From an uncultured Oscillospiraceae bacterium (lineage in GTDB: Bacteria; Bacillota; Clostridia; Oscillospirales; Ruminococcaceae), in NCBI GenBank assembly GCA_934481445.1, contig CAKSPC010000045.1, positions 1-19,945 on the forward strand: a DNA stretch of 19,945 nt. Reading direction: 5' to 3'. The position numbers and the translations under genes are program-made. Below, piece after piece: positions 14,343 to 19,945 of the stretch; positions within the stretch are counted from its first letter, which is position 1, and each line of letters begins with the position of its first letter. The notes under the pieces are model-generated. The model did no database searches. It saw nothing but the letters and a program-made list of their open reading frames with translations, and had not been told where the DNA came from.

Positions 14343-15185
14343 TCAGAAATATGTTGCGAATATCTTATCGAGGGTGCCGTCTGCCTTGATCTCCGCCAGC
14401 GCCTCGTTTATCGCCGCCTGAAGCTCCGCGCTTCCCTTGGGCATGCATACCGCAAACTGCTCGGGAACAGCGTCCGGCTCAGACTGCTGGTTCCACGTCT
14501 GCTCGTACTTTCCCTCTGCAAGATACTTTGTGGCAACGGTGCTGTCGCAGATCACTGCGTCAAGTCTGCCCGCGGCAAGGTCATCCCACGCGTTCATCAC
14601 GGTCGCATATTCGTATGTTTCGACCTCAGTGCCGTTCTTTTCGATATAAGTGGTAAGGTAAATATCGGATGTGGTGTCCTCCTGATAACCTACCTTCAGC
14701 CCCGCAAGCTCAGCGGGTGAAGCAGGCTTTATGCTGCTGCCTGCAAGAATATTTATCGACTGATAATTTTCAATGTAAGGATCGGAAAAATCAAAATCCA
14801 CCAGCCTTTCGGGAGTGATGGTAACAGAGGACATAACGATATCGTAATCTCCCTTGGAAAGTCCCGCAAAAATGCCGTCCCATGCGGTGTTCATCATCTC
14901 GACCTCGCAGCCGAGCTTCTCGCCGATGGCATATGCCAGTTCAACATCCACGCCGATGGGGGTAACGCCGTCGGTATCGTAATACTCGAACGGGGGATAC
15001 GCGATATCCGAGCCGACCAGCAGCTTGTCTATCTTGAATCCGCCCTCTTCTGCGGTGCTGTCGGCGGAGGAAACCTCGGAGCTGCCCGACGAAGCCGAAG
15101 ATGAGGACGACGATGTTCCCGAAGAGCACGCCGTGGCGGTGAGTATCATTGCGGAAGCTGCAAGAACAGATAACATTTTTTTCAT
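14343..15185 (-). CDS. Amino-acid ABC transporter substrate-binding lipoprotein
   Basis: A 280-aa extracellular solute-binding protein (family 3, PF00497) that captures polar or related amino acids for an ABC importer. It has a lipoprotein signal with lipobox ending at Cys20 (TATAC) and a Ser-rich linker to about residue 45. Family blocks follow: SDIAYPPFEYYD, GVDVELAYAIGEKLG, AWDGIFAGLSKGDYD, and ITPERLVDFDFSDPY, whose Arg should bind the ligand carboxylate. AWDDLAAGRLDAVICD and a C-terminal KADGTLDKIF complete the set. Start ATG 15185 follows GAAGGAG; the longer reading from 15233 begins inside the leader. No permease or ATPase gene lies next to it, so its partners must be encoded elsewhere. 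Confidence 0.93.
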   Translation of the reverse strand: MKKMLSVLAASAMILTATACSSGTSSSSSSASSGSSEVSSADSTAEEGGFKIDKLLVGSDIAYPPFEYYDTDGVTPIGVDVELAYAIGEKLGCEVEMMNTAWDGIFAGLSKGDYDIVMSSVTITPERLVDFDFSDPYIENYQSINILAGSSIKPASPAELAGLKVGYQEDTTSDIYLTTYIEKNGTEVETYEYATVMNAWDDLAAGRLDAVICDSTVATKYLAEGKYEQTWNQQSEPDAVPEQFAVCMPKGSAELQAAINEALAEIKADGTLDKIFATYF

Positions 15186-15243
15186 ATCAGTTTCTCCTTC
15201 TTTTGAAATAAGCCTGTATTTATATATTTGCATTTCCTATAAA

Positions 15244-15272
15244 AGGATAACACAAATTTAATATATTGTCAA
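15244..15272 (-). promoter_or_regulatory. Promoter of the amino-acid-binding lipoprotein gene
   Basis: On the minus strand TTGACA (15267-15272), 17 bp, TATCCT (15244-15249). The -35 is perfect and the -10 weak, which suggests an activator or moderate expression. The leader is about 50 nt. Confidence 0.65.
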
Positions 15273-15570
15273 CAAGATAATGCACATTTCCGTAAAGATA
15301 AGCGGCATTTTTATATATTATCACATTTTTCAGGTATTTTTCATACGCTTTTTTCAATAGATTTACAATGAATGAGCGTTGATTAACTGTATTTTTATCA
15401 AAGGGCAAAATGAAATATTCAAATATTTTTGTTGCAAAATCCGAGTTTTTTCATTTTTACAACAATTTCATTCACTGACACCGCAGACAAAACCTCTAAA
15501 AAACATTTACAAATAAGCGTTACCAAAATTGTATGAAATGACATTTTAAATCGTGCAGGATGTTTTTCTC

Positions 15571-15599
15571 TTGACATAGATTTATAAAAGATGTAAAAT
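15571..15599 (+). promoter_or_regulatory. Promoter of the LRR/FN3 gene
   Basis: TTGACA (15571-15576), 17 bp, TAAAAT (15594-15599). The leader of about 58 nt holds an ATGC-TTCG-GCAT tetraloop hairpin (15630-15641). GAAAGGAAG is the ribosome-binding site. Confidence 0.8.
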
Positions 15600-15663
15600 A
15601 TATTAAAGGTAATATGCCTTAATTTTACCATGCTTCGGCATTCAAAGAAAGGAAGATTCCCCA

Positions 15664-18600
15664 ATGATAAAAAAGCAGATACTCGGTGCGGTCATAGGTG
15701 CAACGACCGCGCTCGCTGTTCCGCTCGTTGCTTCCAATGCGGCAGGCTCCTCGCTTGTGGCATACGCAGCTGAAACAGTCGGAATGTTTACCGTTGATAC
15801 ATACGACGACGGTACGGCGGCTATAAAGACATTCACAAACACTACCGAAACCTCCGTGCAGATCCCCTCTGAGATCGAGGTCGGCGGCGAAAAATACACC
15901 GTTACAAAAATTGCCGACGGCGCATTCAGAAACAAGACAAAGCTTGAAAAAGTCATTATCCCCGAAACTGTCACATCCATCGGTGCGAACGCTTTCTACG
16001 GCTGCAGCAAGCTTTCATCCGTCAATCTCCCCGCAGAGCTGACTGAACTCGGTGCGAACGCTTTCTATAACTGTAAGCTGCTTCAAAACATCACTATCCC
16101 CGATACCCTTACAGTGATAAAGAACGGTACATTCTTCGGCTGCGGCTTCAAGGAAATAACTATCCCCAAGAGCATCAGGACCATCGAAGCAAACGCATTT
16201 GCAAACTGCGCTTCGCTGGTTACCGTAAATGTCCCCGATTACACCGAAGAGGGCAACTACATAAACATTGACGGCACAGCGTTCAAGAACTGTGCAAATC
16301 TGGATTTTGCATATTTCCAGTTTGATATCATCACAGAAAATAACAACGCCTCCATCAAGGGCATCGTAGGCAGAAGCACAAGCCTTGTTCTGCCCGATAC
16401 TATCGACGGCTATAAAGTCGTTACCATCAGCAAGGGCGCCTTCAAGAACAACAAGGATCTTCAGAGCGTTATCATCCCCGAAGGCATCCGCACCATGGGT
16501 GAGGAAGTATTCAGCGGCTGTACAACCCTCACGCACGTTGAGCTGCCCACCACATTATCCAGAATAAGCAAGAATGCCTTTGCCAACTGCACTGCGCTTC
16601 AGGTTGCTCCTTTCTCCAATGAGATCGTAGCCATTGACGAGGGCGCGTTCTCAAAGTGCACAAGACTTACGGATGTACAGTTCCCCGATTCTCTCAACAT
16701 CATCGGCAAGGAAGCCTTTCTTGGCTGTACACAGCTTGAGACGATCAACATGCCCAACAGCGTAACCTCCATCGGTGAAAACTCCTTCAAGGACTGCACC
16801 AATCTCAGCAGCCTCAGGCTTTCCGAGAGTATTACGACCATCCCCAAGGGTGCATTCACAAGCTGCGTTTCTCTGGAAACAGTTGTTATCCCCCGCAGCG
16901 TAACCGAAATATCCGACGGTACCGATAAGCTCGGTGCATTCCAGTTCTCGGGCGTCAAGGATCTCACACTTTCCACAAATCTCCACACCATAGGCAGCTA
17001 TGCTTTCGCAGACTGCACAAGCCTGCCCAAGGTAACTATGGCGGACAGCGTTATCAAGCTCGGCACAGGTGTTTTCAGGAACTGCTCCGCCCTTACGGAA
17101 GTAAGACTTTCCGAAAAGCTTACCGAGATACCCACCGCAGCCTTCACAAGCTGCACATCTCTCCCCAAAATCGTAATTCCGGAGAGTGTTAAGGTCATCT
17201 CCGACGGTCAGATAACTGCCGGCAAGACAGGCACGGGCGCATTCGAAGGCTGCTCCAGCCTCAGCGAAGTCACACTTCCGAAAAGACTTGAGAAAATAGG
17301 CAATGCCGCATTCAAGAAGTGCTATTCTATAAAGGACATTAAACTTCCGTCCGCTGCGCTCACATACGTCGGAAACGAATCCTTTGCATACTGCAGCGGC
17401 ATCGAGCAGATCGATCTTCCCAACTCCATCAAGACCATCGGCTTCGGCGCATTCCGCAGCACATCCCTCAAGAACATTATCCTCCCCACCAACAGCGAGT
17501 TCAAAACGCTTAACTACGCCGTTTTCGCGGACTGCGTATACCTCAGCAAGGTAACCATCCCCGACTTCGTTACGACCATTTCGGACGCAAGAGCCAACGG
17601 GACCGATCCCGTAAGCGAGGGCACATTCTTCAACTGCGTATCGCTGGAGGAGATCAATCTTCCCTCCAAGCTCACAAGCGTAGGCGGCGCCGCATTCGCG
17701 TGCTGCACAAACCTCAAGTCAATTTCCATCCCGAACACCGTTACCAAAATAGGTAGCTATACTTTCTATGACTGCCGCGCAATGGAAAAGGCTGAAATCG
17801 GCAAGGCTGTCACCTCCATCGGCACATATGCGTTTGAGCACTGCAAGTCGCTGACCGAGATCAATATCCCCTCCAAGGTAACTACCATCGGTCAGGGCGC
17901 ATTCAGTGCCTGCGAAAACCTCAAGAAGATGACCACCAACGCCAACATCGTTTCCACGGGAAAGGCTGATGCAAGCTTCTACGAAGTCCTCTTCTATTCC
18001 GACAGCAAGATCTGCCTCCAGACATTCTACGGCGACGACCAGTACACCGTAAACCACGCCCTTGAAGAGATCGTATTCGACAGGGGTGTCACCGAGATCG
18101 GCGACAATTCTTTCAGCGGTGCTGCCGCACTTCAGAGAATAACCATTGCAAACTCCGTAAGACTTATCGGCAAGAATGCGTTCTTCAACTGCAAGAAGCT
18201 GTATTTTGTAAACACCATTCCGAAGAGCGTTGCAAAGATAGACGACTATGCCTTCTCCGGCTGCCCGAACCTCAAGGCAATGATAATCCCGTCCACAGTA
18301 ACTTCTATGGGCTACAAGGTATTCGCAGGATGCGTTGACCTTACTATATTCGGCGAAGCAGGTTCCGCTGCAGACAGCTATGTCACCAACGACAACGAGG
18401 ACATTTCCTTTGTCGATATCTACGCAAAGATCACAAACCCACAGCTCAAGCTTACCGACGACGGCGTTCAGCTCTCCTGGGATAAGATAGACACCAACAT
18501 CAAGGGCTATAAGATCGACAAGATAGTTTACCACATCTACCGCACCGATCTTACCGCCGCAACTCCCGCAGAAACTGTAATTGCGGACACCGAAAACAAC

Positions 18601-19821
18601 TTCTACCTCGATAAGGAAGTTACCGACAGACACAAGTATACCTACTTCATCGACTGCACATACTGCTTCACCGCAAAGGATGAAGAATACACCGTAGACA
18701 CATCCCGCGTTGCGATAGGCGAAGTAAGCGTTACACCCAGCACCAAGCCCAGAAATGTTAAGGCAGAAGCAGGCGACGGCTGCGCTACCATCACATGGGA
18801 TCGCGTTGAGGGTGCGACACAGTACCGCATCTATCAGGTAACAAGCAGAAAGTTCATCAACATTGCCGACACAGACAAGACATCCTATACGGTGACAGGC
18901 CTTACAAACGGTTCTGCCTACACATACCTTGTTCTCGCGGCAGTTAACGGCGAGTGGAACAGCTACACATCGGATGATTATGTTACCGTAACACCCGCGG
19001 CGGAAGTTATCGAAACTCCCTTTGTCACCGCAGAAGCAGGCGACAGCACCGCAACACTTACATGGGACGCTCTTGAAGGCGCGTCGCAGTACCGTGTATA
19101 TCAGGTAACTTCCAGAAAGTACATCACCATCGCTGACACCACTGAAACCACCTACACCGTAACAGGTCTTACAAACGGCACAACTTACAGATACCTTGTC
19201 CTCGCATGCATAAACGGCAAGTGGAGCACCTACACCGATGACGATATCGTAAGCGTTACACCCCAGCCCAGCGCGACTGTAAAGCCCGTTGTATCCGCTG
19301 AAGCCATCGCAGGCGGCGCAAACGTAACATGGACTCCCGTTAACGGCGCAGTGAAGTACAGAGTTTACTACTTCACAGCAGGTCAGAAGATACGTCAGTT
19401 CGGTTCTGACACCACAGACCTCTCCATGAAGGTAATGGGTCTGAGAAGCGATACCGAAACAGGCATCATCGTTCTTGCGCAGTATGCAAACGGCAAGTGG
19501 ACATCCTACACCGAGGACGACATTGCCTATGTTACCGCCGACGACGCTGTCAAGCCCTTCCTCTGCGTTAACCCCAAGGAAAACGGCGAAGTATATCTTA
19601 TCTGGAGCAGCGTTCCCACATCGGTAAGATACAAGGTAATGGTTCGCGTTAATGGCGGCAACTGGGATCTCGCAGCGGCAACAAGACAGCGCTGCCGTGT
19701 AACGCTCAAAAGTCTTGACCCCAACACGGAATATGAGTTCCTCGTAAGAGGTCTTGATCAGAACGGCAAGTACACTCCCATGGGACTTGAGGACATCATC
19801 CCCGGCTCTCCCCTTTCGTGA
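15664..19821 (+). CDS. Giant secreted BspA-type LRR protein with C-terminal fibronectin III domains
   Basis: A 1385-aa protein. The signal peptide is about residues 1-35 (hydrophobic core, probable cleavage after AYAA). About 31 LRR_5/BspA repeats follow (near 60-905), each around 23 residues of the type IxIPxxVTxIGxxAFxxCxxLxx, broken by two spacers (about 215-245 and 760-805). A fibronectin-III-like domain begins near 922 and four more begin near 1026, 1115, 1204 and 1296. Domains two and three are close duplicates. No sortase motif, dockerin, SLH or transmembrane anchor is visible at the C-terminus, so it is either released or held non-covalently. BspA-like proteins bind host or plant polymers or other cells, and that role is inferred. 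It is a single-gene unit. Its codon choice (AAG for Lys, GGC, ATC) differs from the neighbours and suits high expression. Confidence 0.93.
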   Translation: MIKKQILGAVIGATTALAVPLVASNAAGSSLVAYAAETVGMFTVDTYDDGTAAIKTFTNTTETSVQIPSEIEVGGEKYTVTKIADGAFRNKTKLEKVIIPETVTSIGANAFYGCSKLSSVNLPAELTELGANAFYNCKLLQNITIPDTLTVIKNGTFFGCGFKEITIPKSIRTIEANAFANCASLVTVNVPDYTEEGNYINIDGTAFKNCANLDFAYFQFDIITENNNASIKGIVGRSTSLVLPDTIDGYKVVTISKGAFKNNKDLQSVIIPEGIRTMGEEVFSGCTTLTHVELPTTLSRISKNAFANCTALQVAPFSNEIVAIDEGAFSKCTRLTDVQFPDSLNIIGKEAFLGCTQLETINMPNSVTSIGENSFKDCTNLSSLRLSESITTIPKGAFTSCVSLETVVIPRSVTEISDGTDKLGAFQFSGVKDLTLSTNLHTIGSYAFADCTSLPKVTMADSVIKLGTGVFRNCSALTEVRLSEKLTEIPTAAFTSCTSLPKIVIPESVKVISDGQITAGKTGTGAFEGCSSLSEVTLPKRLEKIGNAAFKKCYSIKDIKLPSAALTYVGNESFAYCSGIEQIDLPNSIKTIGFGAFRSTSLKNIILPTNSEFKTLNYAVFADCVYLSKVTIPDFVTTISDARANGTDPVSEGTFFNCVSLEEINLPSKLTSVGGAAFACCTNLKSISIPNTVTKIGSYTFYDCRAMEKAEIGKAVTSIGTYAFEHCKSLTEINIPSKVTTIGQGAFSACENLKKMTTNANIVSTGKADASFYEVLFYSDSKICLQTFYGDDQYTVNHALEEIVFDRGVTEIGDNSFSGAAALQRITIANSVRLIGKNAFFNCKKLYFVNTIPKSVAKIDDYAFSGCPNLKAMIIPSTVTSMGYKVFAGCVDLTIFGEAGSAADSYVTNDNEDISFVDIYAKITNPQLKLTDDGVQLSWDKIDTNIKGYKIDKIVYHIYRTDLTAATPAETVIADTENNFYLDKEVTDRHKYTYFIDCTYCFTAKDEEYTVDTSRVAIGEVSVTPSTKPRNVKAEAGDGCATITWDRVEGATQYRIYQVTSRKFINIADTDKTSYTVTGLTNGSAYTYLVLAAVNGEWNSYTSDDYVTVTPAAEVIETPFVTAEAGDSTATLTWDALEGASQYRVYQVTSRKYITIADTTETTYTVTGLTNGTTYRYLVLACINGKWSTYTDDDIVSVTPQPSATVKPVVSAEAIAGGANVTWTPVNGAVKYRVYYFTAGQKIRQFGSDTTDLSMKVMGLRSDTETGIIVLAQYANGKWTSYTEDDIAYVTADDAVKPFLCVNPKENGEVYLIWSSVPTSVRYKVMVRVNGGNWDLAAATRQRCRVTLKSLDPNTEYEFLVRGLDQNGKYTPMGLEDIIPGSPLS

Positions 19822-19844
19822 TGACCACGGATAAATAAAAAATG

Positions 19845-19869
19845 ACCGCCGCCCATTCCGGGCGGCGGT
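19845..19869 (+). terminator. Terminator hairpin of the LRR/FN3 gene, T-tract interrupted by a repeat
   Basis: A perfect 10-bp GC-rich stem (19845-19854 with 19860-19869, loop ATTCC) 23 bp after the stop. Only two T residues follow before the repeat end CAGTCTGTCG begins. The A-rich block on its left would give a T-tract for minus-strand transcripts, so it may work in that direction too. Confidence 0.75.
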
Positions 19870-19870
19870 T

Positions 19871-19945
19871 CAGTCTGTCGAAAAAGTCAAAACGGCAGAA
19901 AATTTGCAATAGACTGTGGGGGAAAACTCTTGTTTTCCCCCACAC
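19871..19945 (+). mobile_element. Terminator-associated repeat element, copy 2 (partial at window edge)
   Basis: Starts with CAGTCTGTCGAAAAA (19871-19885), identical to the far end of copy 1. From 19889 it matches the reverse complement of 10749-10804 apart from small indels: AACGGCAG, GCAATAGACTGTGGGGG, and a perfect hairpin at 19915-19944. The rest lies outside the window. Confidence 0.75.

Larger units (their letters stand above)
15186..15663. other. AT-rich divergent intergenic region (478 bp)
   Basis: Holds the promoters of the binding-protein gene (minus) and of the LRR/FN3 gene (plus), about 300 bp apart. The middle (about 15290-15560) is very A/T-rich with no supported coding sequence, RNA gene or clear hairpin. 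The short minus-strand reading at 15419-15664 lacks family features and I do not call it. Confidence 0.6.

Noticed and set aside
15491..15504. AACCTCTAAAAA, resembling the end of the 11-169 foldback element
   Set aside because: Only 12 bases in an A/T-rich region, with no matching inverted end nearby. Probably chance.
15419..15664. 81-aa minus-strand reading in the divergent intergenic region
   Set aside because: It has no family features and covers the LRR gene promoter; its frame looks like A/T-rich chance sequence.
17719..18633. 304-aa minus-strand reading inside the LRR/FN3 gene
   Set aside because: It overlaps clear LRR and FN3 repeats on the plus strand and has no ribosome-binding site or recognisable domain.

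Overview
The window looks like chromosomal DNA of a gut- or rumen-type Bacillota, most likely Ruminococcus or a close Oscillospiraceae relative. This is inferred from gene content: a GH5 endoglucanase lipoprotein, a GH27 alpha-galactosidase-type enzyme, a very large BspA-type leucine-rich-repeat/fibronectin-III secreted protein, a cobalamin-dependent MetH without its reactivation domain, MnmM (YtqB), and near-consensus sigma-A promoters with 17-bp spacers. No phage, CRISPR array, rRNA or transposase gene was seen.

Layout. Bases 11-169 form a foldback repeat element with perfect 17-bp terminal inverted repeats. From 10480 down to 187 runs a nine-gene minus-strand unit. It opens with a perfect TTGACA-17-TATAAT promoter and ends in a strong terminator. 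Transcription order: a 54-aa DUF3006-like protein, an EamA-type transporter, a MATE transporter, a MoxR AAA+ ATPase, a DUF58 protein, a DUF4129-type membrane protein, MetH, GH27, and a GtrA-family membrane protein that appears to start at AUA. Most junctions overlap or leave fewer than 40 bp.

Bases 10531-10821 are a mobile-element-like repeat made of several hairpins, lying between two 23-bp direct copies of a terminator hairpin. To its right is the GH5 cellulase lipoprotein (minus), with its own promoter and a LacI/CcpA-type operator. Reading the other way is a plus-strand operon of a tandem-CBS protein, mnmM and a DIP1984-family protein, followed by a solitary tRNA-Thr(GGT) with its own promoter and terminator. 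A minus-strand amino-acid-binding lipoprotein and the plus-strand 1385-aa LRR/FN3 protein are transcribed divergently from a 478-bp AT-rich intergenic region. The window ends inside a second copy of the 10.5-kb repeat, again directly against a terminator hairpin and in the same orientation relative to the upstream gene.

How the genes fit together. The MoxR, DUF58 and DUF4129 genes are a recurrent trio thought to act at the envelope. GH5, GH27, the binding protein and the LRR/FN3 protein fit a plant-fibre-degrading, surface-interacting lifestyle. The most unusual non-coding signal is the repeat family that sits inside rho-independent terminators in a fixed orientation.
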